A program made the position numbers and the translations under genes. A DNA stretch of 64,000 nt from Pedobacter ginsengisoli (GTDB taxonomy: Bacteria; Bacteroidota; Bacteroidia; Sphingobacteriales; Sphingobacteriaceae): positions 4,523,555 to 4,587,554 of the forward strand of contig NZ_CP024091.1 in assembly GCF_002736205.1 (NCBI RefSeq), in the 5' to 3' direction. Shown here one piece after another: positions 53,948-63,951 of this stretch; the first letter of the stretch is position 1; every line of letters starts with the position of its first letter. Below the pieces are notes generated by a model. The model was not told the DNA's origin, did no database searches, and worked only from the letters and a program-made list of their open reading frames with translations.

Positions 53948-55372
53948 TTATAACCTTTTAAGATCTTTGATGATGTATTCAACCCATTGATTTCCCTGCA
54001 TGTTGAGTTTAACATCAGGAGTGAAGCCGTTTTCATCGATCGGATTTTTATCAGTCCAACTCGATTTTGAAATAGGCATCATCAGAATAAGGCCCTTGCA
54101 TGGAAGTGGTGTTGTTGAGGTAGGGCCTTCATAATCCATCATTCCCACACTATTTGCACCATAACGTGTAGTTTTTTTGCTTTGTTTCATTAATTGAAAA
54201 AAGTATTCTGTTGAGCTTCCACAAAGGTCATCGGTAATTAAGGCTACCTTGGCAGGGCTACTTAAAACGGAGTCTACAGGAATAGTTAAACCTGGAATTT
54301 CATAGAAGGTATCTTTGGTCGTTGGGAGCTCGTCGTAAATTTTTTTAAGCCGTGCTACATATTCATCAGGAAAGTATTTTTTTGCATCTTCTGGCATAGG
54401 GTTTTTGACAAAGGCTTCAAGCTCTGATCTTTTGAGCTGAACATTATCTTTTGAAATGCGCAGTAATGGATTGTCTTGTTTAATTGGGTTGGTTATTACA
54501 TAGGGTAAAAGAAAACTCCAGCCAGAATTGCCTCCTCCATTTCCACGAAGATCTATGATGAGGTATTTACTATTTCTAATAGCCTTGTCGTTTGTTGCAA
54601 CTAGTTTTTCAATCTTGTTATCGTTGTTAAAAAAGGTTGGAATTTTGATGTAGCTGGTTTCTTTATCCAGCTGTTTAAAGTCCAGTCCGTTGTTATTATT
54701 TTTCCAGGTATTTAGCTCCCTTTTTTCTTCTGCGGTCATTTCTCTTGGAAAAGTCCTTCCAAAAAGGGCAAAATTCCATAATTGCAGAAGGTCCCCTCTT
54801 TGTTTGGCATAAAAATCTATGCTATTAAAAACATTGTACTGTTTAAGTAAATAGCCTTTTTTGTGAGGTTTTAAACTAAAGTAGACTAATCCTTTTTGTA
54901 GCTTTTCGTCTTTGGCTTTAAGAATAATAGCCTTGTATTCATTTCCTGGGAATTTTTTAATTCCCAGGGTAATTGAGCTGTCCGGATTTGTCCATATGCC
55001 TTCAATATCTTTAGAAGGTTTCTGGGTCTTAAAATAAGATTCATCCAGGTTTACGATCTCGTTATCACTGTCATCTTTATTCAGATAGGTTAATGAAAAA
55101 TGCTTGTCCTTAAAAAATCTTATGTAGTCCTTTACGATGTTGAAACAGTTTTTCTCATTGTTTTCTTTGTCTGCCTTTGTGCGAAGATTGTTTATCAAAG
55201 TTTCGTAAGCCGCTTTGGTTGTAGTTGTTACCTTAGTTGGAAACCCGGCATAATTGGCTTCTGTTTTAGTAATTGCTTCATTTAAGTTTTCCAGGCAGTT
55301 GCAAGATGGTTGTTGTGCTAATAGTAAATACGGAAAGACAAGAGTAATAAGGAAAGCAAATAGTTTTTTCAT
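53948..55372 (-). CDS. S41-family C-terminal-processing-like peptidase
   Basis: 474 residues with a signal peptide (AFLITLVFPYLLLAQQ). The C-terminal part has the S41 fold: KYLIIDLRGNGGGNSGWSFL, then KVALITDDLCGSSTEYFFQL with the likely nucleophile Ser in CGSSTEYF, and GFTPDVKLNMQGNQ. No PDZ domain is evident; the N-terminal 180 residues are a helical cap plus a beta domain. It probably cleaves unfolded or C-terminal peptides in the periplasm. It overlaps the upstream lipoprotein gene by 4 nt (ATGA). Confidence 0.87.
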   Translation of the reverse strand: MKKLFAFLITLVFPYLLLAQQPSCNCLENLNEAITKTEANYAGFPTKVTTTTKAAYETLINNLRTKADKENNEKNCFNIVKDYIRFFKDKHFSLTYLNKDDSDNEIVNLDESYFKTQKPSKDIEGIWTNPDSSITLGIKKFPGNEYKAIILKAKDEKLQKGLVYFSLKPHKKGYLLKQYNVFNSIDFYAKQRGDLLQLWNFALFGRTFPREMTAEEKRELNTWKNNNNGLDFKQLDKETSYIKIPTFFNNDNKIEKLVATNDKAIRNSKYLIIDLRGNGGGNSGWSFLLPYVITNPIKQDNPLLRISKDNVQLKRSELEAFVKNPMPEDAKKYFPDEYVARLKKIYDELPTTKDTFYEIPGLTIPVDSVLSSPAKVALITDDLCGSSTEYFFQLMKQSKKTTRYGANSVGMMDYEGPTSTTPLPCKGLILMMPISKSSWTDKNPIDENGFTPDVKLNMQGNQWVEYIIKDLKRL

Positions 55373-55980
55373 TTTAGTTGATCAAGCTTTAGGCTTTTAA
55401 GGAATGTTTCTAATTCTTGCAGGGTATATTGAGTGCCGTCAAGATTTACTGAATATCTGTCTTTGTATAGGAATTTTATAGATGAGCTAATTGAGTTTTC
55501 GGATTTCGTTTCTTCTGTTATGGAACGAATGCCATTAACATCTACGTTTTTAGAGACAGTTCCGTTAGATTCTGATTCTCTGTCCATGCTTAATGTCATG
55601 GCCATTAAAGAAATAATAGCGCTTCCTGATTCCCCTGCACCATCAATGATGCCAACTTTTACATATTTTGCATCATCACCATATTCGGCTTCAATAGTAC
55701 TCATGCCCGCTACAGCATAACCTCCGGCACTAAAACTTTTTCTTTTCAATCCGTCCAGTGTTTCTGGAACAGCGGCTTTTAATTCATCATTGGTTAATGG
55801 AGTAAGCTTTTTTAGCTTTGCAGACAATTCTTCCATTTTATCGGCGGAATTGGCCATTTTATTCAGGTTACTAACTTTGTCGATGACACTGCCGGAACCT
55901 GAATCACCTTCTTCTTTTTTTTGATTACCACAAGAGAGCATTAAAAATGCCATGCCTGCTACAAGAGTTTTTTTTAGCAT
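55369..55980 (-). CDS. Lipoprotein co-transcribed with S41 peptidase
   Basis: 203 residues. Lipobox MLSC before GNQKKEEGD, then a Gly/Ser/Lys linker, a helical stretch (KMANSADKMEELSAKLKKL) and an alpha-beta domain (SAGGYAVAGMSTIEAEYGDD; SSIKFLYKDRYSVNLDGTQY). No family is certain. The ATGA overlap with the S41 gene implies translational coupling, so the lipoprotein may present or regulate the protease. Confidence 0.72.
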   Translation of the reverse strand: MLKKTLVAGMAFLMLSCGNQKKEEGDSGSGSVIDKVSNLNKMANSADKMEELSAKLKKLTPLTNDELKAAVPETLDGLKRKSFSAGGYAVAGMSTIEAEYGDDAKYVKVGIIDGAGESGSAIISLMAMTLSMDRESESNGTVSKNVDVNGIRSITEETKSENSISSSIKFLYKDRYSVNLDGTQYTLQELETFLKSLKLDQLK

Positions 55981-56127
55981 AGGATTATATTTAAATGTTT
56001 CCTAATGTAATGAATATATCAGAATTAGTGTGTTAAATTTTCATGTAATTATTTATCTGTCAGTATATTTAATGCGTATGTTTCTCCTTTTCATAATAAT
56101 TGCTAAGTTTACTTTACAAATATTTTT

Positions 56128-59100
56128 ATGCTTAAAACTAAATACTTTAATACCTGTCTTGCTGTGTTTTCAACAGTTTGTTTGTCTGTTATATTTTACG
56201 CCTGTAAAACTGTAGGGTCTAAAACCACTGCTACTACAGTTTCTACTGTTGCTATACCTGCAAAACCTGCCCGTGTTCTGGTGTTTTCTAAAACCAAGGG
56301 CTTTTATCACACCTCTATACCTGCAGGTATTGCTGCAATACAAAAGCTGGGAAAAGAGAATAACTTTATTGTAGACACCACAAAGAACTCAGCATATTTT
56401 GTTCAGGATAGTTTAAAAAATTATAGTGCTGTAATCTTTTTAAGCACTACAATGAATGTTTTAAATGCAGATGAACAGGTAGCTTTTGAGCGATATATTC
56501 AATCTGGTGGCGGTTATGCCGGTGTTCATGCTGCGGCAGATACCGAATACGATTGGCCATGGTATAATAAACTTGTTGGAGCATACTTTAAAAGCCATCC
56601 GGGTAATCCTAATGTGCGTAAGGCAACCATCGATGTTATTGATACAACTCATATATCTACAAAAGGTCTTCCTAAAAGATGGGAGCGTACGGACGAGTGG
56701 TATAATTACAAGAGCATACAAGGCGATATAAAAGTTGTAGCCAAGCTGGATGAGGATACTTATGAAGGTGGTGAAAACGGAGAGCATCATCCTATTGCCT
56801 GGTATCATGAATATGATGGTGGCAGAGCTTTTTATACTGGTGGTGGGCATACCGATGAAAGTTTTAGTGAGCCTTTATTTTTAACGCACTTGCTAGGTGG
56901 CATTAAATATGCAATTGGTAATAATGTAACGCTGGATTATTCAAAAGCATATGCTGTTAAAAAACCAGAGGATAACCGTTTTACTAAAACAGTTCTATCT
57001 AATGATTTAAATGAGCCTATGGAATTATCTGTAGCTCCTGACGGCAGGGTGTTTTTTATTGAGCGTGCCGGTAATTTTTATGTTTACAATCCCTTAGATG
57101 GTAAAACATCATTGGTTTACAAATTCCCTGTGAAGGCTGTAGATAAATACCTTAATGGTTTGTTGGGGATGACTATTGATCCTGATTTTGCAACAAACAA
57201 CTATTTGTATTTCTTTTACACTGCTTCCACAGGGGATAAATACAAACAACATATTTCGCGCTTTAAAATTAGCCAGGAAAATGAGCTTGATCTTAAATCT
57301 GAGCAGATTCTGATTGAAATTCCAATTGATCTTGAAGTAAGTGCGCATACAGGTGGTTCTTTAGCCTGGGATAAATACAAGAATCTGTACATATCAACTG
57401 GTGATAATACTGTTCCTTTTGAATCTGATGGCTTTGCTCCAATAGATAAAAGAGATAACCGCTTAACTTTTGATGCAGAAAGATCGGCTGGTAATACAAA
57501 TGATCTTCGCGGTAAAATTTTACGTATCCATCCTGAAGCCGATGGAAGCTATACTATTCCTGAGGGCAATTTGTTTGCTAAAGGGACTCCAAAAACACGG
57601 CCTGAAATTTATGTAATGGGCTGTCGTAACCCATATAGGATGTCGGTAGATCCGGAAACCTCTATTGTATACTGGGGAGAGGTTGGACCGGATTCTGGTT
57701 CAGATGGTTTACAAGGTCCACGTGGGTATGATGAATTTAATCAGGCAAAAAAAGCCGGTAATTTTGGCTGGCCATATTTTGTTGGAGATAATAAAGCTTA
57801 TAAAGAGTATGATTTTGCAACCAAAAAGGTTGGAGATTTCTTTGATGTAAATGGACCTGCAAATAACTCTCCGAACAATACAGGAACGCAAATATTGCCT
57901 CCGGCACAGAAAGCTATGGTTTGGTATCCTTATAACATGTCAAAAGAGTTTCCTGCTTTGGGTCAGGGAGGAAGATGTGCTATGGGAGGGCCTGTATATC
58001 ATTATAATGCTGCACTTAAATCAGACACTAAGTTTCCGGCATATTATGATAAGGCACTTTTTATGTATGATTGGATGAGGAATTGGGTGTTTGCGGTTCG
58101 ACTGGATGAGAATCAAAATTATGTACGCATGGAGCCTTTTATGGAAACTAATGGCGATTTTAGGCGCCCTATTGACATAGAGGTAGGACCGGAAGGTTCG
58201 TTTTATATGTTAGAGTATGGATCGGTATATGGTATAGATAATGTTGATGCCCGCTTGGTTCGTATCGATTATAATGGCGGAAACCGTGCTCCTGTTGCTA
58301 AAATTGAAACAAAAGATACAATAGGAGTTGCGCCATATAAAGTTGCTTTTACCTCAAAAAGCTATGATAATGACGATGATGATAAGTTATCGTACGAATG
58401 GAGCTTTGAAGGAAATAAGGTGGCATCAACTTATCAAAATGTTATCTATACTTTTCAAAAGAATGGGATATATAATGCCATTTTAAAAGTAACTGATGCT
58501 GCTGGGAAAAGCAGCCTTGATACAGTTGTGATTAAGGTGGGTAACACCATGCCTCAGGTAGCAATAAATACCACAAGTAATACTTCTTTCTTCTTCCCTA
58601 AAGCAAGTGCTTTTAATTACAAGGTTGATGTGAAAGACAATGAGGATAAAGTTATAGATGCAAAAAAAGTAAAGGTAAACCTTGATTTTATTGCCAAGGT
58701 TGAGAGTACTCAGGCTTTGGTTGGCCATCAGGAGATTTCACCAAGCTATAATTTTGGTAAATCATTAGTTGCTAAAAGTGATTGTAAAGCTTGCCATCAG
58801 ATAAATGGCAAATCAGTAGGGCCTTCATTTATGCAGGTTGCAAAGCGATATTCTGGTAACAAGGATGCAGTAGGGCGTTTAGCTAAGAAGATTATTGTAG
58901 GTGGCGGAGGTGTTTGGGGAGAGCACGCGATGAGTGCGCATCCACAGATTTCTAATGATGATGCAACTGAGATTGTTAAATATATTTTAAGTTTAAATGC
59001 TAAAAAAGAGAGTGCCGCATTGCCACAGCAAGGGACTATAATGTTAAAACAGCATTTGGGTAATAAGGATCAGGGCAGGTATATTTTCTCTGCTTCGTAT

Positions 59101-59526
59101 ACAGATAAGGGCGGGGCAATAACTCCATTAACAAAAAAGGAAACGATTGTACTGCGCCCGGCTAAAGTACAGGCAGAGGATGCAGATGTTTTTAATAACG
59201 TTGATAAAGGCGACAGTTATGTTGGCAGTATTCACAACAAATCGTACATCGCATTTAAAAATATTGATCTTAAAAATATTAATAAACTCACTTATTATTA
59301 TGCTTCCGCAAATCACAGCGGAACCATAGAGGTGCACATTGATTCGCCAAAAGGTGAGGTAATTAGTACAGTTAATTTTAGTTCAACGGGTAATTGGGAG
59401 AAGTATACTGAGTTAAGCGCTTCTATAAAAAATCCTGGAGGTAAGCATGATCTGTATTTTGTATTCATTAAGAGTACTCCTCCAAATCGCGATTTGATAA
59501 GTGTAGACTGGATCAATTTTGAATAG
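56128..59526 (+). CDS. ThuA / sorbosone-dehydrogenase-like / PKD / cytochrome c / CBM fusion protein
   Basis: 1132 residues, lipoprotein signal (lipobox FYAC, Cys26). Domains in order: ThuA-like trehalose-utilisation domain, about 48-270 (VLVFSKTKGFYHTSIPAG; GGHTDESFSEPLFLTHLLGG); six-bladed propeller of glucose/sorbosone dehydrogenase type, about 285-715 (YFFYTASTGDKYKQHISRFK; RGKILRIHPEADGSY); PKD, about 715-810 (YEWSFEGNKVASTYQNVIYT); class I cytochrome c with CKACH at 886-890 and a later Met ligand (HAMSAHP); C-terminal carbohydrate-binding beta-sandwich, about 1015-1132. Probably surface or periplasmic oxidation of a sugar-like substrate coupled to electron transfer. The esterase gene follows after 8 nt. 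Confidence 0.92.
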   Translation: MLKTKYFNTCLAVFSTVCLSVIFYACKTVGSKTTATTVSTVAIPAKPARVLVFSKTKGFYHTSIPAGIAAIQKLGKENNFIVDTTKNSAYFVQDSLKNYSAVIFLSTTMNVLNADEQVAFERYIQSGGGYAGVHAAADTEYDWPWYNKLVGAYFKSHPGNPNVRKATIDVIDTTHISTKGLPKRWERTDEWYNYKSIQGDIKVVAKLDEDTYEGGENGEHHPIAWYHEYDGGRAFYTGGGHTDESFSEPLFLTHLLGGIKYAIGNNVTLDYSKAYAVKKPEDNRFTKTVLSNDLNEPMELSVAPDGRVFFIERAGNFYVYNPLDGKTSLVYKFPVKAVDKYLNGLLGMTIDPDFATNNYLYFFYTASTGDKYKQHISRFKISQENELDLKSEQILIEIPIDLEVSAHTGGSLAWDKYKNLYISTGDNTVPFESDGFAPIDKRDNRLTFDAERSAGNTNDLRGKILRIHPEADGSYTIPEGNLFAKGTPKTRPEIYVMGCRNPYRMSVDPETSIVYWGEVGPDSGSDGLQGPRGYDEFNQAKKAGNFGWPYFVGDNKAYKEYDFATKKVGDFFDVNGPANNSPNNTGTQILPPAQKAMVWYPYNMSKEFPALGQGGRCAMGGPVYHYNAALKSDTKFPAYYDKALFMYDWMRNWVFAVRLDENQNYVRMEPFMETNGDFRRPIDIEVGPEGSFYMLEYGSVYGIDNVDARLVRIDYNGGNRAPVAKIETKDTIGVAPYKVAFTSKSYDNDDDDKLSYEWSFEGNKVASTYQNVIYTFQKNGIYNAILKVTDAAGKSSLDTVVIKVGNTMPQVAINTTSNTSFFFPKASAFNYKVDVKDNEDKVIDAKKVKVNLDFIAKVESTQALVGHQEISPSYNFGKSLVAKSDCKACHQINGKSVGPSFMQVAKRYSGNKDAVGRLAKKIIVGGGGVWGEHAMSAHPQISNDDATEIVKYILSLNAKKESAALPQQGTIMLKQHLGNKDQGRYIFSASYTDKGGAITPLTKKETIVLRPAKVQAEDADVFNNVDKGDSYVGSIHNKSYIAFKNIDLKNINKLTYYYASANHSGTIEVHIDSPKGEVISTVNFSSTGNWEKYTELSASIKNPGGKHDLYFVFIKSTPPNRDLISVDWINFE

Positions 59527-59534
59527 CTGATCTT

Positions 59535-60440
59535 ATGGTAAAGTATATTGTGCTTTTATCACTGTTATTTTTGGTTCCACACTGTAGGGCACAGCAGGTG
59601 ATATCATTATATCAGGATAATGTACCCAACTCAAGGTCTGTAACCAACAAAGAAGAACGTGTAGCTAACCCAGATGTAGATAGCCTTACCTCTAACGTGT
59701 CTGTGCCCACTATTTCCGTTTATTTGCCACCAAAGAGTTTAGCAAATGGAACAGCAGTTATCATTTGTCCGGGTGGGGGTTACCATGTGTTGCTTACAAA
59801 AAGAGAGGGCAGTGATGCTGCCAAAGCGTTTGCTAAAATGGGGGTAACTGCATTTGTATTAAAGTATAGGCTGCCTAGCGACCAAACTATGGTTGATAAA
59901 TCGATTGGCCCCTTGCAAGATGCGCAACAGGCTATTAAGATAGTTCGACAGCGGGCTAAAGAATGGGGTGTTGATCCGAAAAAAATAGGTATTCTGGGTT
60001 TTTCGGCAGGGGGGCATCTTGCAGCAACCGCTGGAACACATTTTAATAGGCCTGTTATAGAAAATTTACAAGGAACTAGTCTTAGGCCAGATTTTATGAT
60101 GCTTATAAACCCGGTAATATCTTTTACCAACGAGATTGGCCATATTAGTTCCAGAAATAATCTTCTTGGACCTTCTCCAACAGAAGAAAAGATAAAACTT
60201 TTTTCTAACGAGTTACAGGTAACTCCAGAAACCCCTCCAACTATTTTAATTCATTCAGATGCTGATCAGGTTGTGCCAGTGTCTAATAGTGTGGAGTTTT
60301 ATAGGGCCCTTAAGCAAAATAAGGTTTCTGGAGAATTGCATATTTATGCCAAAGGAGAGCATGGGTTTTTAACTGCCCCATCTTTTGATGAATGGTTTGG
60401 GCGGTGTATTTTCTGGATGAAAAGCATGTCTTTGATCTGA
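59535..60440 (+). CDS. Alpha/beta hydrolase, acetyl-xylan-esterase-like
   Basis: 301 residues with a signal peptide (IVLLSLLFLVPHCRAQQ). The GxSxG-type nucleophile elbow is ILGFSAGGHLAATAG; the oxyanion hole region is VIICPGGGYHVL; Asp is in LIHSDADQVVPVSNSVEFYR and His in AKGEHGFL. This is the BD-FAE/carbohydrate-esterase-like family. It starts 8 nt after the large fusion gene and is co-transcribed, suggesting joint breakdown of an acylated glycan. The exact substrate is unknown. Confidence 0.88.
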   Translation: MVKYIVLLSLLFLVPHCRAQQVISLYQDNVPNSRSVTNKEERVANPDVDSLTSNVSVPTISVYLPPKSLANGTAVIICPGGGYHVLLTKREGSDAAKAFAKMGVTAFVLKYRLPSDQTMVDKSIGPLQDAQQAIKIVRQRAKEWGVDPKKIGILGFSAGGHLAATAGTHFNRPVIENLQGTSLRPDFMMLINPVISFTNEIGHISSRNNLLGPSPTEEKIKLFSNELQVTPETPPTILIHSDADQVVPVSNSVEFYRALKQNKVSGELHIYAKGEHGFLTAPSFDEWFGRCIFWMKSMSLI

Positions 60441-60475
60441 AACTTAAATAAAAAAAATATTAGGATATTTGCTGT

Positions 60476-61036
60476 ATGTCATCACATCATATCATTAGGG
60501 AGAAACAAGAGCCGGCACTATATATTCATCATTTAGGGTCTTTTAATGAAGAATATTTAGGTCAGCTGCTTGAATGGAGTCCAACTTTAATAGTTAGCGC
60601 TGCGGTTTATGAAAAGGCTATCAGCCTTGGCTTAAAGGTGGATGTTGTAGTCAGTTCAAATGATCAGGATTTTCAGGAGAATACCAGGGTAATCCATGCA
60701 AAGTCAGCAGAGTTGGATGCTGTTTTAGATTACTTGATTTCGGAAAAATATTCAGCCGTAAATGTTATTAATTCGAAAAGCGAACTCAGAGAGTTGGGTA
60801 GTTATATTGAGGAAATAAATATTGTTGTATTTACAGAAACTGAAAAGTCGTATGCTATTAAATCAGGCTTTAAGGTATGGAAGCCTAAAGGCACTATTTT
60901 TAATATTGAGGTAGTCTCTTATTTTGAAACGAGCAATTTAAAGCAAACCGAAGATAATTCTTTCGAGGTAATAAACGATGGGTTTGTTGAGTTCATATTC
61001 AATGTGCCATATCTTTTTATTGGTGAGGTGTTGTAA
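60476..61036 (+). CDS. Thiamine pyrophosphokinase-like protein
   Basis: 186 residues, the Bacteroidota form of the thiamine pyrophosphokinase fold (SSHHIIREKQEPALYIHHLG; EYLGQLLEWSPTLIVSAAVY; LGLKVDVVVSSNDQDFQENT; IKSGFKVWKPKGTIFNIE). The acidic metal-binding motif of typical TPKs (D-x-D) is represented only loosely by SSNDQDF, so catalytic competence is uncertain. It lies 35 nt after the esterase and 19 nt before the acetyltransferase on the same strand. Confidence 0.75.
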   Translation: MSSHHIIREKQEPALYIHHLGSFNEEYLGQLLEWSPTLIVSAAVYEKAISLGLKVDVVVSSNDQDFQENTRVIHAKSAELDAVLDYLISEKYSAVNVINSKSELRELGSYIEEINIVVFTETEKSYAIKSGFKVWKPKGTIFNIEVVSYFETSNLKQTEDNSFEVINDGFVEFIFNVPYLFIGEVL

Positions 61037-61055
61037 TTAGTTAACACGCTTGTAT

Positions 61056-61550
61056 ATGATAATTTTAAGAAAAGCAAAGGAAGAGGATATTGCTACCATT
61101 CAGGATCTTGCTGATAGAACATGGCGAATTACTTATGCTGAATACCTATCAGCAGAGCAGATTGATTATATGTTAGAGAAAATGTATAACCGTGGAGAGT
61201 TGCTTTCGCAATTGGAAAAGGGACATACTTTTTTGATTGCTGAAGAAGATAATGAAGATCTTGGTTTTGCAGGTTTTTCAATTATACAGCCCGAAACTCA
61301 TGCCTATAAATTACATAAACTGTATGTTTTGCCGCAAACACATGGAAAGGGCGTAGGCAAGCTGTTAATAAATGAAGTTTTTAACCTGGTTAAAAAAGCA
61401 GGAGCTAAATCTCTTCAGTTAAATGTTAACAAGAACAATAAGGCAAAGGATTTTTATGAAAAGGCAGGGTTTATAATAAAAGAAACCGTTGTCCTTGATA
61501 TTGGCAACGGTTTCGTTATGGATGACTTTGTGATGGAGAAAACCATCTAA
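61056..61550 (+). CDS. GNAT-family N-acetyltransferase
   Basis: 164 residues from the ATG at 61056; the TTG at 61050 adds two. The acetyl-CoA binding motif A is LYVLPQTHGKGVGKLLINEV (Q-x-x-G-K-G-V-G), motif B is LQLNVNKNNKAKDFYEKAGF. The N-terminal strand is IILRKAKEEDIATIQDLADR. The acceptor is unknown (protein, amine or antibiotic). It overlaps the convergent M28 gene by 4 bp. Confidence 0.9.
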   Translation: MIILRKAKEEDIATIQDLADRTWRITYAEYLSAEQIDYMLEKMYNRGELLSQLEKGHTFLIAEEDNEDLGFAGFSIIQPETHAYKLHKLYVLPQTHGKGVGKLLINEVFNLVKKAGAKSLQLNVNKNNKAKDFYEKAGFIIKETVVLDIGNGFVMDDFVMEKTI

Positions 61551-62860
61551 TTATTTTCTAGTTTTGGAATTCTTGTTGGTGTATCAATACCTTTTATAAT
61601 ACTTATTGCACTCTTGGCAATACCCTTAATAGTAGACAATATATTGTCTGAATCAAGAGTGTTGTACTCATCTTTTACGGTATGATAAAACTTATCAGTA
61701 TCGATCTGATCTGTACTGATAGTATGCGCAGGTACGCCAAGGGCTGCTAATGTTGCATTGTCACTTCTATAGAAAAGGTTTTGCTGTGGATAAGGATCAG
61801 GATGGAAAGTAAACTCTGTTCCTTTTAAGTTTTTCTGTAAGATCTGGCCAAAATCTGATTTATCAAAGCCTGTTATAAAGGCCGTATTTTTACCAAACTT
61901 ACTGTCCTTGCCAATCATCTCTATATTAAACATTGCTACAACATCATCCGGATTTAGTTTTTCCGAGAAATGCCTGGCCCCGAAACCTCCAATTTCTTCT
62001 GCGGTAAAAGCAACAAATATTAAGGTGCGTTCATTGTTGTTTAATTTTTTATAATATTTGGCTAAAGCGATCATTGCAGTTGTGCCCGATGCATCATCGT
62101 CTGCCCCGTTTGCAATGCTGTCTTGTCCATCAGCTTTAATAATACCCAGATGATCATAATGCCCAGAAAAGATTACCAATTCCTTAGCTTTTGATTTTCC
62201 GGGGATCATTCCTGCCACATTAAATAATGGCATTTTTGCGAAAGAGTTTTTCAGGATAACCTTAAAGTTGCTTTTAACGGTGTCTTTATCAAGCACAAAA
62301 ACAAGCGCAGCTGACTTGGTATTTATATCTTTTTCGTCCATTATACTACCTTTATCAAGATACCCTTTGATTCTGTTAAAGGCATCTGCAAATTTTGCAT
62401 CAACTAATATCAATTGTTTCTTTCCGCTTCTGCTGATTTGTCTGAACTGATCTATAAAAGCCTTTGATGGGTCAAGCTTAATCCACCCGTCACTATTTGT
62501 ATTGTCAAAAGTTAGGTTTTCAGAGGTGTTGCCATATACAAGAACGTTTGCTGGCTCAATGGCAGACCCATCAATTGTAACTGAAGGGGTTTCAGGCTTC
62601 AATTGATATTTAAAAAATGACTGGCGGTATCCGGTCTCTCCTGTAAGGGGCTTTAGTCCAATGCTTTTAAATTCAGATTCTATAAAGGTTGCAGCCTTGT
62701 CTATGCCAGGAGTAAACGTTCCTCTACCCTGCATATCGTCGCTGCTAAGGGTTTTGATTAGCCGATCGACATAATCTTTTGTGATTATTTTGTTAATGTC
62801 TTGTGCCTTTGTCTGTTGGGCAACAAGAAGTGCAAAAAAGAAGTAAAGAACTTTTCTCAT
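61547..62860 (-). CDS. M28-family zinc aminopeptidase-like protein
   Basis: 437 residues with a signal peptide (VLYFFFALLVAQQTKAQD). A PA-like domain (about 130-225) sits before the catalytic core: VIFSGHYDHLG (first His ligand), NGADDDASGTTAMI (Asp), FVAFTAEEIGGFGARH (catalytic Glu and ligand) and MFNIEMIGKDSKF (Asp), then the last ligand His in DKFYHTVKDEYN. All di-zinc residues are present, so it should be active as a periplasmic peptide-releasing enzyme. It is 5 nt downstream of the DUF4407 gene. Confidence 0.92.
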   Translation of the reverse strand: MRKVLYFFFALLVAQQTKAQDINKIITKDYVDRLIKTLSSDDMQGRGTFTPGIDKAATFIESEFKSIGLKPLTGETGYRQSFFKYQLKPETPSVTIDGSAIEPANVLVYGNTSENLTFDNTNSDGWIKLDPSKAFIDQFRQISRSGKKQLILVDAKFADAFNRIKGYLDKGSIMDEKDINTKSAALVFVLDKDTVKSNFKVILKNSFAKMPLFNVAGMIPGKSKAKELVIFSGHYDHLGIIKADGQDSIANGADDDASGTTAMIALAKYYKKLNNNERTLIFVAFTAEEIGGFGARHFSEKLNPDDVVAMFNIEMIGKDSKFGKNTAFITGFDKSDFGQILQKNLKGTEFTFHPDPYPQQNLFYRSDNATLAALGVPAHTISTDQIDTDKFYHTVKDEYNTLDSDNILSTIKGIAKSAISIIKGIDTPTRIPKLENN

Positions 62861-62865
62861 ATATG

Positions 62866-63951
62866 TTAGTTAGAATTCAATGCATTTTTTCTTCTGTTTA
62901 TCTCTGTTGAAACACGCGTGTCGTGAACACCATCAATTACAGTTATTTCATAATCTTTGTCTTTATCAGATTCATACATCTGTGCAGTTTCTATGTTTTC
63001 TACAGATCTGTCGTATGGGCCTCTGCTGCTCATCAATTTAACAAAAACAGGTAAGCATTCAAAGAAAATAAATAACAAGCCAATAAATGTTATAGCCAGT
63101 GCAGTATTTACATCTTTTTTACCATTAGAGTTAATACTTAACTGTCCCAGTGCAGAATTCCTGTCAGCAAAGCCAGCTATACTTGTTAGGCTGTCAAGCT
63201 GTTTACTGGTGTATAATTTCTCACTCATCAGGCCATCAAATTGCTTCCTGCCATCTACAAAATCTTCAAGTTTTCGTACTCCGGCTGATAGTGTGTCGAG
63301 ATCTTGTTCCCGTTGCTTCAATTCTCCTTCTTTTCTTTTGGCGTAAGGCCCATAACCCATGATACCGGATGTTTCTGTGGTTTTGTTCCCGAAAATTTCA
63401 AAGTTTAGCTTTTGCCTATCTGTCTTTATTCCGCTTTCCAAAGAGTCGCGTTGGGCCTTTGTTTCTTTAAGCTTAGCAAGTTCAATTTTATATTTATTGT
63501 TAAATGCGACATTTAACGTGTCAATTTTAGCGCGTTGATTGTTTAAATAAGTAACCTTTAATTTTTCTTTGATCTCTTTGTCGAATATTTTTAATTCCAG
63601 CGGACGTGAGATTACAATCCCTATCATGATGGCCAGTAAAATACGCGGAGTTGCCTGCAGCAACTGCTTACCGGTAGAAGCACTTTTATTGATGCTGGAA
63701 ACGATATAACGATCCATATTAAAAATGGCGAGACCCCATATTAAGCCGAAAAGGAAGGCAAATGGGAGTGCTGTTGAATCCCCTTTAAAAACAAAATACA
63801 TGGCATAACCACCAGAAAGCGCAGCAAACAATCCGGTAAAGAAAATGGTGGCTCCAATGCCAAGATATTTATTGTGCTCAGTAGGATGTTTTTCTAGGGT
63901 AGGGATATGTACTCCTGAACAAAACCAAAAGAAACGTGAAATTGAATTCAT
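62866..63951 (-). CDS. DUF4407 membrane protein
   Basis: 361 residues. Three membrane segments in the N-terminal 120 residues (YLGIGATIFFTGLFAALSGG; LPFAFLFGLIWGLAIF; TPRILLAIMIGIVIS), a long charged coiled coil (about 130-250, KLKETKAQRDSLESGIKTDR), and a fourth helix (TALAITFIGLLFIFFECLPV). This is the DUF4407 topology. Function is unknown; genes of this kind recur near envelope peptidases. The upstream 49 bp to the window end are non-coding. Confidence 0.88.
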   Translation of the reverse strand: MNSISRFFWFCSGVHIPTLEKHPTEHNKYLGIGATIFFTGLFAALSGGYAMYFVFKGDSTALPFAFLFGLIWGLAIFNMDRYIVSSINKSASTGKQLLQATPRILLAIMIGIVISRPLELKIFDKEIKEKLKVTYLNNQRAKIDTLNVAFNNKYKIELAKLKETKAQRDSLESGIKTDRQKLNFEIFGNKTTETSGIMGYGPYAKRKEGELKQREQDLDTLSAGVRKLEDFVDGRKQFDGLMSEKLYTSKQLDSLTSIAGFADRNSALGQLSINSNGKKDVNTALAITFIGLLFIFFECLPVFVKLMSSRGPYDRSVENIETAQMYESDKDKDYEITVIDGVHDTRVSTEINRRKNALNSN

